NCBI GenBank assembly: GCA_007693745.1
Contig: REDA01000030.1
Span: 1 to 39,819 of the forward strand
Source of the DNA: Balneolaceae bacterium
Lineage (GTDB): Bacteria; Bacteroidota; Rhodothermia; Balneolales; Balneolaceae
Length of the DNA: 39,819 bases
Direction of reading: 5' to 3'
The translations under genes and the position numbers were made by a program. This document shows positions 8,368 through 16,612 of the stretch, piece after piece. A model generated the notes under the pieces. It had not been told where the DNA came from and made no database searches. It saw nothing but the letters and a program-made list of their open reading frames with translations. Position 1 is the stretch's first letter. Each line of letters starts with the position of its first letter.

Positions 8368-8748
8368 TTATCGGAAAGCATCTTCGAAATGGGTGATCCG
8401 GGGCGCTTCATTTTGATGCATCACGATGGAGATGACATCAAACCGGGAGACAGCTGTTTCCATTTTACGCTCATAAATCCAGGCTTCGGCCGCTTTCCGG
8501 ATCTGTTTCTCTTTTGCAGGAGTGACAGCCTGTTCCGGCTGACCATAGCGGACGCTGCTTCTCATCTTTACCTCAACGAAAATGATGTAGTTTCGATCGG
8601 TGGCAACAATATCTACTTCAGCTTTCTGAAACGAATAATTGCGATCGAGAATAAGCCACCCCTTGGCTTCCAGATAGGCCGCTGCGGTCTCTTCCGCTTC
8701 ATTCCCGCGGTGCCGTGTGCTTTTTTCAGAGTCAGGTCTGTTTTTCAT
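8368..8748 (-). CDS. yraN: YraN/UPF0102 family protein
   Basis: The 126-residue protein matches the UPF0102 (YraN) family, which has a restriction-endonuclease-like fold. The pattern RGNEAEETAAAYLEAKG opens the protein, followed by AEVDIVATD and FVEVKMRSS, the D...E-x-K core expected in this fold, then a conserved QAVTPAKEKQIRKAA segment. The usual GEID is AEVD here, keeping the acidic residue. The cellular role of the family is not settled; DNA processing is often proposed. Its start overlaps the end of the GbsR-type regulator gene by 17 bases, indicating translational coupling. Confidence 0.88.
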   Translation of the reverse strand: MKNRPDSEKSTRHRGNEAEETAAAYLEAKGWLILDRNYSFQKAEVDIVATDRNYIIFVEVKMRSSVRYGQPEQAVTPAKEKQIRKAAEAWIYERKMETAVSRFDVISIVMHQNEAPRITHFEDAFR

Positions 8749-9319
8749 CCGTATCGGGTTTACTCTTCAGCGATTGATGGGCTTCAGCAAGCTTGACAAG
8801 ATGTTTCAGAAAGGTAAGATTTTTCCGGTTAATGTAGGGGAGAAGTGCTCGTGTAAAACGATCGAACATCTCAAGAAAATCGATAAAGTCTTCAATCCGT
8901 TCTTTCAGTTCGGCTTCTTCAGGTGTCTGTTCAGGTCTCTGATCGAAGAGCCCGAGCCAGACGGTCAGATTCTCCTTGATGGGCTCAATTTCCCTCTGGT
9001 GCCGCTCGCGGATCAGCACTGACACAATGTTCCAGACATCTTTTTCGGCTGAGTAGAAATCCCTGCGTTCCCCTTTAAAGTGTACCTTCTGAATCAGTTG
9101 CCAGTGCAGCAGGTTTCTCAGATTCATGTTGGCGTTTCCACGGCTGATATGCAGCTGATTCATGATTGAATCCGTATCAAGTGGTTTGCCCTCTGCATAG
9201 AGCAATGCGTGGATCTGAGCCATGGTTTTGTTGATTCCCCATGCAGAGGCCATCTCGCCCCAAAGCAGTACAAACTGATCAATAGCCTGTTGATGATGGT
9301 TCGTTTTGGGGTTGTCCAT
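8732..9319 (-). CDS. GbsR/MarR-type transcriptional regulator
   Basis: The 195-residue protein has the winged-helix arrangement of the GbsR branch of the MarR superfamily: a leading helix with LWGEMASAWGINKTMAQIHALL, then DTDSIMNQLHISRGNANMNL as the recognition helix, and a wing with KGERRDFY near residue 81. The C-terminal half is helical and probably a dimerization or sensing part. GbsR relatives repress choline/glycine-betaine genes and respond to osmoprotectants. Here the gene precedes yraN, plsC and a GH13 gene, so the effector could be a sugar-based solute, which is inference. It begins nine bases after the FmdB-like gene. An inverted repeat at 9697-9714, upstream of the operon, is a candidate site. 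Confidence 0.85.
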   Translation of the reverse strand: MDNPKTNHHQQAIDQFVLLWGEMASAWGINKTMAQIHALLYAEGKPLDTDSIMNQLHISRGNANMNLRNLLHWQLIQKVHFKGERRDFYSAEKDVWNIVSVLIRERHQREIEPIKENLTVWLGLFDQRPEQTPEEAELKERIEDFIDFLEMFDRFTRALLPYINRKNLTFLKHLVKLAEAHQSLKSKPDTDEKQT

Positions 9320-9328
9320 GCTTAATGC

Positions 9329-9601
9329 TCACTCTTCGGATTTTGGAGAGCTGCCGGCCGGCTCTTTGTTCTCACTTTTTGGCTCTGACGTGTTTGCCTT
9401 GCCTTGTTTCCCGTTGCCATTTCCATTTTTGTAGTCGGTGATGTAAAACCCGGTTCCTTTATACACAACGCCCCCGCCGCCGGAGATCATCCGCTTTACT
9501 TTCTGGCCGGTTTCAGGACATGTTTCCAGCGGCTTGTCGTTCATCCCCTGGAAAAACTCAAAAAGTGAACCATCTTCTCGTTTGTATTCGTATGTAGGCA
9601 T
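9329..9601 (-). CDS. FmdB-like small protein with degenerate zinc ribbon
   Basis: The 90-residue protein opens MPTYEYKREDGSLFEFFQ, clearly the FmdB-family pattern, and continues with CPETGQKVKRMISGGGG. In typical members two CxxC knuckles bind zinc. Here the first pair is absent and only one Cys of the second remains, so zinc binding is unlikely. GTGFYITDY follows, as in normal members, and the C-terminus is a polar, low-complexity tail rich in Lys, Glu and Ser. Its role is unknown. It leads the operon containing the GbsR-type regulator. Confidence 0.75.
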   Translation of the reverse strand: MPTYEYKREDGSLFEFFQGMNDKPLETCPETGQKVKRMISGGGGVVYKGTGFYITDYKNGNGNGKQGKANTSEPKSENKEPAGSSPKSEE

Positions 9602-9696
9602 AGTGGTCGTTTCAGTTTGGTTAATAGTCTGTCAGAAGAAATTCAATGTCAGCATCATCCGCATAAAACGTGCCAAAGAGTGAGCAGCGATCAACC

Positions 9697-9714
9697 TGAC
9701 AGTTTTGGCTGTCA
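9697..9714. promoter_or_regulatory. Inverted repeat upstream of the FmdB-GbsR operon
   Basis: TGACAG and CTGTCA form 6-bp arms around a 6-base spacer. The site lies 96-113 bases before the FmdB-like start and 8 bases after the aminotransferase stop. It could be an operator for the GbsR-type protein or part of the aminotransferase 3' end. No U-tract follows it on the minus strand, which argues against a terminator. Confidence 0.35.
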
Positions 9715-9721
9715 AAATGGA

Positions 9722-10915
9722 TTATGTGAGGGAAGAGAGCCCGTCTCGGATCCTTGCCATCGCCTCTTTTAAATCGTCCATGGATGCGGCATAACTCAAA
9801 CGGATGCCCGCAGGCTCCCCGAAAGCATCCCCGGGAACCACGGCTACCCCATGTTTTTCGAGCAGAAAAAGCGCCAGTTCCGTACTGGTTTCAACAGGAT
9901 TGCCCTCCGGGTCAGTTTTGCCGAGAAAGGCGCTGATATCCGGGAAAACATAAAAGGCTCCTGCCGGACTAAAACAGTGTACTCCCGGGATAGCGCGAAG
10001 TGCTTCGACGATGTAGTCGCGCCGCTCACGAAACGCAGCCCGCATCTCTTCCACAGGCTTCATCGTGCCGGTACAGGCAGCCAGACCCGCTTTTTGTGAG
10101 ATGGAGGAGGGTGCAGAGGTCTCCTGACTCTGGATTTTCGCAACGGCATCCGCAATTGGTTTGGGTCCGGCCAGATACCCAAGCCGCCAGCCGGTCATGG
10201 CAAACCCTTTCGAGAACCCATTGATAATCACGGTACGGTTCTGAAGCTGAGGCGCGGCATTCAAAATGCTGTTGTGTTCCTCTTCAAAGACGATGTATTC
10301 ATAAATTTCATCCGAGAAGATGATCAGTTCCGGATGCTTTTCCAGCACTTCTGCGAGGGCTTTGAGCTCATTGCGGGTGTAACAGGCGCCGGTGGGATTG
10401 GAAGGAGTACAGAGGATCAAAGCTTTGGTTTTAGCGGTGATCGCATTTTCAAGTTGCTGCGGAGTAAGCTTATAGTCATTTTCAAAGAGGGTATTGACAA
10501 TCACAGGGATTCCGTCTGCCAGTTTTACCATCTCGGGATAGGAGACCCAGTAGGGGGCGGGGATGAGCACCTCATCCCCGGGATTAATGGTCGCGAGGAT
10601 GGCAAATCCTATCGACTGCTTGGCGCCGTTGGATAGCACAATCTGATCGGGCTTGTAGGAGAGGCGGTTCTCATTCAGAAGTTTGGCGCAGATCGCCTCC
10701 CTGAGCTCCGGGATTCCGGTATTCATCGTATATCCATGAAAACCCTCCGTAATCGCCTCGATAGCCGCATTGCAGATATGAGCGGGAGTTTTAAAATCGG
10801 GTTCTCCGGCACTGAGTGAGATGATGGAAGCTCCCTGCCGGGCAAGCTCTTTCGCTTTGGCGGTTATTTTCAGCGTTTCTGAAGGGGAGATCGTATTGGC
10901 CCTGTTTGAGATCAT
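9722..10915 (-). CDS. aspC: Pyridoxal-phosphate aspartate aminotransferase (class I)
   Basis: From the ATG at 10915 the protein is 397 residues, the usual size, opening with SNRANTISPSETLKITAKAKEL, typical of subgroup I-gamma aspartate aminotransferases. Key blocks are LSAGEPDFKTP, SNGAKQSI, the Asp in FSDEIYEY and the PLP lysine in GFSKGFAMTGWRLGYLAGP. It interconverts aspartate/oxaloacetate with glutamate/2-oxoglutarate in the cytosol. Relatives also use prephenate, so arogenate formation is possible. An in-frame ATG at 10951 would add 12 residues that do not match the family, and the 10915 start has an AGG upstream. The gene lies downstream of coaD on the same strand after a 293-base gap. 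Confidence 0.9.
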   Translation of the reverse strand: MISNRANTISPSETLKITAKAKELARQGASIISLSAGEPDFKTPAHICNAAIEAITEGFHGYTMNTGIPELREAICAKLLNENRLSYKPDQIVLSNGAKQSIGFAILATINPGDEVLIPAPYWVSYPEMVKLADGIPVIVNTLFENDYKLTPQQLENAITAKTKALILCTPSNPTGACYTRNELKALAEVLEKHPELIIFSDEIYEYIVFEEEHNSILNAAPQLQNRTVIINGFSKGFAMTGWRLGYLAGPKPIADAVAKIQSQETSAPSSISQKAGLAACTGTMKPVEEMRAAFRERRDYIVEALRAIPGVHCFSPAGAFYVFPDISAFLGKTDPEGNPVETSTELALFLLEKHGVAVVPGDAFGEPAGIRLSYAASMDDLKEAMARIRDGLSSLT

Positions 10916-11208
10916 AATACCTGTTGCGGTTTGTGTGAAGTTCGTGGTCATCGGGCTTTGAAAAACCCGGGTTTGTGTTGATTGCAACGTCAGAGGGAAA
11001 AAAACATCTCCTTGTTCAATCGGATGTAACAAGAAGGCCATTGACGGGTACTGCGCGGTTTGTAAATGCCAGATTAAATATAGTGAATTCGCAGAGATAA
11101 AGATGAAGTGAATCCGCACTGCAACAGAATATCCCAATCAGGGGAAAGTGAGGATTCCGGGTGATCAGGCCAACACTCCGTACTCTCTTGCCGGGATGTG
11201 AAGGGGGG

Positions 11209-11712
11209 TTAGATAACCTCTCCGTTCCTAAATTTCTTCTGTAGTGCCTTAGCCACATGGTCGGGGACAAAACTGCTTAAATCACCCCCCCAGGCGGCTA
11301 CCTCTTTCACAATGGTGGCAGAAATGAACGTGAGCTGTTCATCCGGCATCAGGAACAGGGTATCGATCTCAGGTGCAAGTCTTCGGTTGGTCAGCGCCAT
11401 ACGGAATTCATATTCAAAGTCGGATATCTGCCGTACCCCCCGCAGAAGCACATGGATTCCGCGCTTTCGCGCATAATTGATCAGAAGACCGGTAAACTGC
11501 TGAATCTCGATTTTATCGGACCATTCCTTCCCCTGAATCGCTTCACGGAGCAGTGCTTCGCGTTCATCGCCCGTAAACACACCTTTTTTTTGATTATTTA
11601 CGGCGATAGTCACCACAATGTGGTCGAACATCTGTGCGGCCCGCTCAAGGATATCGAGATGCCCGTTCGTTAGCGGATCAAAGGAACCCGGATAGATGGC
11701 AGCATTTTTCAT
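11209..11712 (-). CDS. coaD: Phosphopantetheine adenylyltransferase
   Basis: With the ATG at 11712 the protein has 167 residues, matching CoaD (about 160). It opens AAIYPGSFDPLTNGHLDIL, containing the nucleotidyltransferase TxGH motif, and carries RGVRQISDFEYE and the late ISATIVKEVA block that binds ATP. It catalyses the penultimate step of coenzyme A synthesis, adenylating 4'-phosphopantetheine. An upstream extension to 11778 would add residues absent from the family. It follows rsmD by 75 bases in a conserved bacterial gene order. Confidence 0.96.
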   Translation of the reverse strand: MKNAAIYPGSFDPLTNGHLDILERAAQMFDHIVVTIAVNNQKKGVFTGDEREALLREAIQGKEWSDKIEIQQFTGLLINYARKRGIHVLLRGVRQISDFEYEFRMALTNRRLAPEIDTLFLMPDEQLTFISATIVKEVAAWGGDLSSFVPDHVAKALQKKFRNGEVI

Positions 11713-11787
11713 AGTGGGAAAAGATGAAAATTTGAAGAGTTCAGTGGATAATACCCGGATGGAGGAACCGCGGTTCACGGGTTCCCC

Positions 11788-12339
11788 TCAGGAATCTAAC
11801 GGCTTCTCTCTGAAAATGCTAACAATGGTTCTTCCGTACGCTTTGGAGAAAACGGATAGAGGATGTGAGGAGAAATCGTGCCGTTTATCATGTTCCAGTA
11901 TAAACCAGCCATCCGGGCTGAGCCAGTTTTTACTCATAATCGTCTGGATCATCTCTTCCATCTGAAAGTAGTCGTATGGAGGATCAGAAAAAATCAGATC
12001 ATAGGATCCTGATTCCTGCTCTAAAAACAGTTCAGTGGATTTGATGCGGGTTGAAATCTTATCAGAGACTCCGAACTGTGCAGCCGTTTTTTCAATCTGG
12101 CGTATATGCAGGGGTTCACTGTCCACAAACAGGCAGCTTTCAGCGCCTCTGGAGAGAGCTTCGAAACCGAGATTTCCGCTGCCGGCAAACAGATCCAGCA
12201 CATGGAGACCATCAAAATAAATACGTGCGTTAAGCACTGAAAACAGACCCTCCTTGGTTCGGTCGGAGGTGGGACGAAGCAGGTCGGTTGCCGGCACAGG
12301 GATGCTTCTTCCTTTGAGTTTTCCTGTAATAATTCTCAT
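11788..12339 (-). CDS. rsmD: 16S rRNA (guanine966-N2)-methyltransferase
   Basis: The 183-residue protein opens MRIITGKLKGRSIPVP and RPTSDRTKEGLFSVL, the characteristic RsmD N-terminus. DLFAGSGNLGFEALSRG near residue 50 is the S-adenosylmethionine site and SDPPYDY is the catalytic motif IV of N2-guanine methyltransferases. It methylates G966 of 16S rRNA during 30S assembly. The start lies one base after the stop of the DUF3822-like gene, and coaD follows, a conserved pairing. Confidence 0.95.
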   Translation of the reverse strand: MRIITGKLKGRSIPVPATDLLRPTSDRTKEGLFSVLNARIYFDGLHVLDLFAGSGNLGFEALSRGAESCLFVDSEPLHIRQIEKTAAQFGVSDKISTRIKSTELFLEQESGSYDLIFSDPPYDYFQMEEMIQTIMSKNWLSPDGWFILEHDKRHDFSSHPLSVFSKAYGRTIVSIFREKPLDS

Positions 12340-12340
12340 G

Positions 12341-13216
12341 TCAGGACCCGCTCCGTTCCAGGTTCAAACTCATGAGAATGGCCGGAAAGGCACTTTCAAG
12401 GGGAAATCCGTACGTTTTCTCAGCTGCAGATACCTGCATTGCCGCAAGTGAGTCGGGATAACGGATGTTCCCGTGATCGAACCAGTAGGCCTGCAGATGC
12501 TCGGAGGCTTCACGGGCATGTGAGCCGAACACGATGTTTTCATCATGGATCCCCTGTAACCAGCCAAGCCGGCCCGCATAGAGGTTCCAAAGGTAGGGCA
12601 GGTCGGAAATTTGATCGTATTCAAAAAAGGTACAACCCCTCAGTTTGCCGAGAATGAAAGAACTCATACTGATGTAATCCGGCGCACAGTGAACAAACAG
12701 GCAGGAGCTTTTCGCTGTCATATGAAGCTGCCACTCCACGCCCAGCTCAAATTCAGAGACGTACTCGCTGGATCGAAACGAAGTGAGCAGTTCGGAAAAA
12801 CCGTTCATGGAGTCTTGTTTTCGAAGAAGCAGGAGCCGTGAATCGGAATTGCTGATGGTGTGCCAGGTGATCTGGATCTGGCTGCGGTCAATCCCGTTCA
12901 TCAGCAGCTGAATGTGCGTTTCCCTCTCCGTGGTGTCTTCATACACCGAGCGGGGCACCACCGTCCAGCACTCTTCGGTAGCCGGAGCAAGCACTTTTAC
13001 ATGGTTGCAGTTATACTCTGACTTGATCTCCTGAAGTGATTTTCTGAGTGCAGGGAACCCGCTCGAAGATCCGGAAATAATGGCTTCCCGGATATTAAAA
13101 TTGAACTCAACACTTCCGATCCGCAGAAGGTGTCCCTTCCTCTGCGGCTGGTTTACAGAAAAGAATATCTGGTTACCCGTGTAGCAAACACCCAGGCACG
13201 ACCCCACGGGTTCCAT
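12341..13216 (-). CDS. DUF3822-like protein of unknown function
   Basis: The 291-residue protein has no signal peptide or clear transmembrane segment. In Bacteroidota a DUF3822 protein usually sits immediately upstream of rsmD-coaD, and this gene occupies that place with one-base gaps on both sides. Visible elements that fit an actin/PilM-like two-lobed fold are alternating strands (LLRIGSVEFNFN, VKVLAPATEECWTVVP) and the segment SCLFVHCAPDYISMSSFILG. I see no nucleotide-binding motif that proves this. The family label rests mainly on context, so treat it as a divergent or positional equivalent. Confidence 0.5.
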   Translation of the reverse strand: MEPVGSCLGVCYTGNQIFFSVNQPQRKGHLLRIGSVEFNFNIREAIISGSSSGFPALRKSLQEIKSEYNCNHVKVLAPATEECWTVVPRSVYEDTTERETHIQLLMNGIDRSQIQITWHTISNSDSRLLLLRKQDSMNGFSELLTSFRSSEYVSEFELGVEWQLHMTAKSSCLFVHCAPDYISMSSFILGKLRGCTFFEYDQISDLPYLWNLYAGRLGWLQGIHDENIVFGSHAREASEHLQAYWFDHGNIRYPDSLAAMQVSAAEKTYGFPLESAFPAILMSLNLERSGS

Positions 13217-13217
13217 C

Positions 13218-13694
13218 TTAGTTCCAGTTTGGAGCGTTCAGCATCGTGGTTCTCTGAAGATCGCCGATACGATCGCCGGTGCCGGGATTCTCCAGCAGAT
13301 AGAGCCGTGGCCGGATGGTGTCGTTCAGTGTGTACTCAAACCGGTTGTGCGGCGGACGCGGAGAATAGGTCAGAGAATCGGGACTAAAGCGTGATGGCGG
13401 CCGAAACTGAAACAGGGAGTCGCCACGGGCAACCATCAGCGAATCAGTCTGAAGAAAAACAATGAGACTGTCGAGCCCCCCCTCTGTGGGAGGGAAGTTT
13501 CCTCTGCGGTTACGGTACTGTACCAAAACATCCCGCACAACTTCCATACGGTGACGCTCACGCTCAACCATTTCCCTCTCCTGCAGAACTTCCTGGTAGG
13601 GATCTACGATAGATCGGTATAAAAACCAGGCTAATACCACAATAAGTACGCCCAGTACTACAGTAAGAATATTGTTTCTTGTTGTTAAATCCAT
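13218..13694 (-). CDS. Membrane-anchored protein of unknown function
   Basis: Starting at 13694 the product is 158 residues: a short N-terminus, one transmembrane helix (ILTVVLGVLIVVLAWFLYRS, residues 9-28), then a charged coiled-coil-like stretch (QEVLQEREMVERERHRMEVV) and a soluble C-terminal domain of about 90 residues with Pro- and Arg-rich strands. The anchored, outward-facing layout resembles pilin-like or septum-associated proteins, but no family is recognised. It is first in a tight run with the DUF3822-like gene, rsmD and coaD, one base separating it from the next gene, so it shares their expression. Confidence 0.6.
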   Translation of the reverse strand: MDLTTRNNILTVVLGVLIVVLAWFLYRSIVDPYQEVLQEREMVERERHRMEVVRDVLVQYRNRRGNFPPTEGGLDSLIVFLQTDSLMVARGDSLFQFRPPSRFSPDSLTYSPRPPHNRFEYTLNDTIRPRLYLLENPGTGDRIGDLQRTTMLNAPNWN

Positions 13695-14189
13695 GTGAGA
13701 AAGAATCTTGGTTAACGATGATCGGTTAAGGTACAGATGAACAGGAAAAATAAATGTGACAACTCTGATATGCAACTCTCGAATGTATCAGAGTTAAAAG
13801 ATAATGATCCTGTACCTTTAAAGTCGTTTTTTATGGGAAATCTTGTCAAAACCTTCATTTGATGGGAATTATGGCGTACCTTTTCAGCCGTTCCGGCTGA
13901 ATCATCCGCCGTTTCGTGCTGCGATTTCTGATCAATAGTCCGGTTCAGGTCACTTTTTTTCTCATTTTAATGATCAGACTGACCCGTTGCAGAGAGAAGA
14001 GTGCACATATTTTTCTGCAGATTCTTAACCAGGAGACCTTGAAAAACTGTTCTTTTGCCCAATATCTTCGTTGTCGCTACTTTAAAATCCTCACGGTTGG
14101 CAAACAGGCTGTGGTTTTAAATTTACTTACGCCTTGATCCTGAGCAAAACTCCTGGTTTTTCAAATCCCCCAACCAATGAAAAGGTGCC
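13695..14189. other. Divergent intergenic region
   Basis: No gene is supported here. It contains a short stem-loop TCAGCCG-TTC-CGGCTGA at 13884-13900 and repeat copy B at about 14029-14172, which ends 18 bases before the GTG start of the MATE gene. Promoters for both flanking operons must lie here or inside the element. Confidence 0.6.
14029..14172. repeat. Inverted-repeat intergenic element, copy B
   Basis: This is the clearest partner of copy A. Shared blocks include AAAAACTGTTCTTTTGCCC, ATATCTTCGTTGTCGC, TTTAAAATCCTCACGGTTG, CAAACAGGCTG, CGCCTTGATC and GAGCAAAACTCCTGG. The ends are imperfect inverted repeats (CCTTGAAAAAC and the reverse complement of GGTTTTTCAAATCCCCC). It lies just upstream of the MATE gene and may influence its expression. 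Confidence 0.87.
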
Positions 14190-15485
14190 GTGAACCGAAA
14201 TATTCTCCGGCTTGCCGTTCCAAACATTATCAGCAATCTCTCAGTACCCCTGCTGGGCGCGGTAGATACGGCCCTGATTGGGAACCTGGATCAGGTCTGG
14301 TACCTTGGCGCCCTGGCGATTGGAAGCGTCATTTTTAATTTCATTTTCTGGGGGTTTGGGTTCCTCAGGATGGGAACGACCGGTCTTACCGCCCAGGGTT
14401 ACGGGAAGGAGGAAGCAAAGGAGGTTTTTCTGATCCTGGTGAGGGTTCAGCTGATCGCCCTGGGAATCGGGTTGCTGATTCTTCTGTTCCATAAACCGAT
14501 TTTCTCTCTGAGCCTGCTGCTGATTGACAGTTCAGAGGAGGTGGCACGCTACACACAGACCTACTATGATATCAGGATATTCACAGCTCCAGCGGTTTTG
14601 GCGCTATACGGACTCAATGGCTGGTTCCTGGGAATGCAGAACGCGAAATACCCGATGATTATCACCATTGTGATGAACCTGCTGAATATCATCCTGAATG
14701 TGCTCTTTATTTACGGTTTTGGGATGACTGTGGAAGGTGTGGCCTGGGGAACACTCATTTCCACCTGGCTGGCGCTTTTTCTGGCTCTGCTGCTCTTTAT
14801 GAAAAAATACAGAGAAACCGTCACCCGCTGGAAATTTGAGGAGCTGATGCGGAAAGAGGAGCTGAAAAAGTATTTTATCGTAAACAGAGACATTTTCATC
14901 CGTACCCTCTGTCTCATTTTTACCTTTTCTTTTTTTACGGTGGCATCCTCAGCGCAGGGGGATCTGGTTCTGGCCGCGAATACCATTCTCCTGCAGTTCT
15001 GGTTTATCGCTTCCTATGGTATTGATGGATTTGCTTTCGCAGCTGAGAGCCTGGTGGGCAGGTTCAAGGGGAGCGCAGATCAACAGAAGATGAAACAGGC
15101 TGTACTACTCACACTGGGATGGGGTCTGGTTCTGGGGCTTGCCGGAACCCTCATTTATGCACTGCTGGGCAACCGGATCCTTCAGCTCTTTACCGGCAAT
15201 GAAGAGGTGCTGCTGCTGGCCGGATCTGTACTGATCTGGACGATACTCTCGCCGCTGGTCTCCAGCATCAGCTATGTTCTGGACGGAGTCTATATCGGAG
15301 CAACGGCCACCCGCACCATGAGGAATACAATGATTCTCTCCACCGTGATGATCTTTCTTCCCGTATATTATCTCACCACACCCCTGCTGGGTCCCGCCGG
15401 CCTCTGGCTGGCAATGATTCTTTTTATGATCTCCAGGGGTGCGGCTCTTGCTTTTTATCTTCCAAAGCAGGTTTTTACTCCATAA
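14190..15485 (+). CDS. MATE-family multidrug/sodium efflux transporter
   Basis: The 431-residue protein starts with GTG, supported by AAAGGTG a few bases upstream. It shows about twelve hydrophobic helices in two similar halves, opens with ILRLAVPNIISNLSVPLLGAVDTALIG as in the DinF-like MATE branch, and has the typical GTTGLTAQGYG and NGWFLGMQNAKYP segments. It should export cationic or aromatic compounds through the inner membrane using sodium or proton exchange. Substrate unknown. sixA follows after 22 bases. The start lies 18 bases after repeat copy B, so the element is in its 5' region. Confidence 0.9.
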   Translation: MNRNILRLAVPNIISNLSVPLLGAVDTALIGNLDQVWYLGALAIGSVIFNFIFWGFGFLRMGTTGLTAQGYGKEEAKEVFLILVRVQLIALGIGLLILLFHKPIFSLSLLLIDSSEEVARYTQTYYDIRIFTAPAVLALYGLNGWFLGMQNAKYPMIITIVMNLLNIILNVLFIYGFGMTVEGVAWGTLISTWLALFLALLLFMKKYRETVTRWKFEELMRKEELKKYFIVNRDIFIRTLCLIFTFSFFTVASSAQGDLVLAANTILLQFWFIASYGIDGFAFAAESLVGRFKGSADQQKMKQAVLLTLGWGLVLGLAGTLIYALLGNRILQLFTGNEEVLLLAGSVLIWTILSPLVSSISYVLDGVYIGATATRTMRNTMILSTVMIFLPVYYLTTPLLGPAGLWLAMILFMISRGAALAFYLPKQVFTP

Positions 15486-15507
15486 ACCCCGAAACGTGGC
15501 TGATACA

Positions 15508-16011
15508 ATGAAAGAAAAAAAGATTCTGGTAATGCGGCATGCCAAATCCTCCTGGGATCACCCTGGCCTGAAAGATTTTGACCGTCCTTTAAATAAACGG
15601 GGATTACGGGATGCACCGGCTATGGGACGGTATCTGCAGGAGCTCGGGTTGAGTCCGGACTGTATCATCAGTTCACCGGCGCAGCGGGCCAGGACAACTG
15701 TGGAACTTGTGAGCCTGGAAACCGGGTACAGCAAGGAGCAGATCCTCTGGGACGATGCGCTCTATTATAAAGGGGCTGAGGCTTACATGCGTGCAATCGG
15801 TAACGCTCCGGAAGAGGCAGATACACTGCTTATTGCCGGACATTATCCCATGGTCCATCAAACCACATCGCTGCTCAAGGGAAGTTCATTCAATGAGCAT
15901 TTCTCAACAGCTGCAATCGCCTGTCTGAGTACAGAAGCAGAACAATGGCCTTTGGTTGGCGGGAGCAGGAACAGGTTACTCTGGTTCATGAATCCCAAAA
16001 AACTGCCATGA
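15508..16011 (+). CDS. sixA: SixA-type histidine phosphatase
   Basis: From the ATG at 15508 the protein has 167 residues. It carries the histidine phosphatase RHG-type motif as LVMRHAKSSW at residues 9-18, then DFDRPLNKRG, SSPAQRARTT and the second catalytic His in IAGHYP. That combination is the SixA branch, which dephosphorylates phosphohistidine on signalling proteins; other small phosphoesters are possible. It is cytosolic, without a signal. It is probably co-transcribed with the MATE gene, whose stop is 22 bases upstream. An earlier in-frame start at 15439 would overlap the MATE gene and add a non-family tail. Confidence 0.87.
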   Translation: MKEKKILVMRHAKSSWDHPGLKDFDRPLNKRGLRDAPAMGRYLQELGLSPDCIISSPAQRARTTVELVSLETGYSKEQILWDDALYYKGAEAYMRAIGNAPEEADTLLIAGHYPMVHQTTSLLKGSSFNEHFSTAAIACLSTEAEQWPLVGGSRNRLLWFMNPKKLP

Positions 16012-16015
16012 ACGG

Positions 16016-16041
16016 ATTGGGCAAAAGAACAGGTTTTCGAA
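16016..16041. repeat. Solo end of the inverted-repeat element
   Basis: ATTGGGCAAAAGAACAG at 16016-16032 is the exact reverse complement of 17 bases at the left end of copy B, and the next bases (GTTTTCGAAG) resemble the terminal GTTTTTCAAGG. The body of the element is absent; the sixA coding end begins immediately before. It may be a deletion remnant. Chance similarity is unlikely over 17 bases. Confidence 0.5.
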
Positions 16042-16209
16042 GTTCCCTGCAAACATGAAATACCCATTTAAAATTACAAACCTTTGGTTTTCAGCCGGTT
16101 TCCTGCAGTAACTGACCAGGAAGCCGATATTTGAAAAATCCAAAAAATGAAGTGTTCAAAAATCGACTGAAAAAGTGTATCTTCGTATAAAATTAACCTC
16201 CATCCTGAT

Positions 16210-16560
16210 ATGATCTTTAAGCAAAAATTTTACTACCTGACGAAAACCCCGCTTAGCGCAGAGGGGCCTAAAGATGTTCAGATACTGGACAGGGCCGACG
16301 ACAGCAATCAGTTTCCTGAGCTCTTTTCAAAATATGAGCAGCACCGTTCACACGCATTTAATGACGACAGTCTCTACAGCATCGTAAGAGCGGACGATAT
16401 CTACGATCTGGTGCGTACCGGGACCGAAAAAGAGGCGCGTGAACTTGCATTTGAAAAAGCGGAACCGGAAATCATTACCAATTTACAACACCGTGTGATG
16501 CAAAAGGATGACAAACAAGCCGCGGCCATCCTGAGAGAAAATCACCAGGTGGAAGTATAG
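16210..16560 (+). CDS. Hypothetical cytosolic protein
   Basis: The 116-residue protein is acidic-to-neutral and mostly helical, with no signal peptide, membrane segment or cysteine pair. It contains DDSLYSIVRADDIYDLVRTGTEKEARELAFEKAEPE in the middle and a helical C-terminus. It is followed 52 bases later by a STAS-domain gene on the same strand. The upstream sequence GACTGAAAAAGTGTAT resembles CCTGAAAAGTGTAT before dps, possibly a shared promoter element. I recognise no family and assign no function. Confidence 0.6.
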   Translation: MIFKQKFYYLTKTPLSAEGPKDVQILDRADDSNQFPELFSKYEQHRSHAFNDDSLYSIVRADDIYDLVRTGTEKEARELAFEKAEPEIITNLQHRVMQKDDKQAAAILRENHQVEV

Positions 16561-16612
16561 ATCTTGCTTAACCGAACCGGATCGTTCAGATAACCATAAA
16601 AAAAGAACCGAT

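Noticed and set aside
10915-11137. Longer aminotransferase starting near 11137
   Set aside because: The extra 74 residues are unlike the family and the 10915 ATG matches the usual N-terminus.
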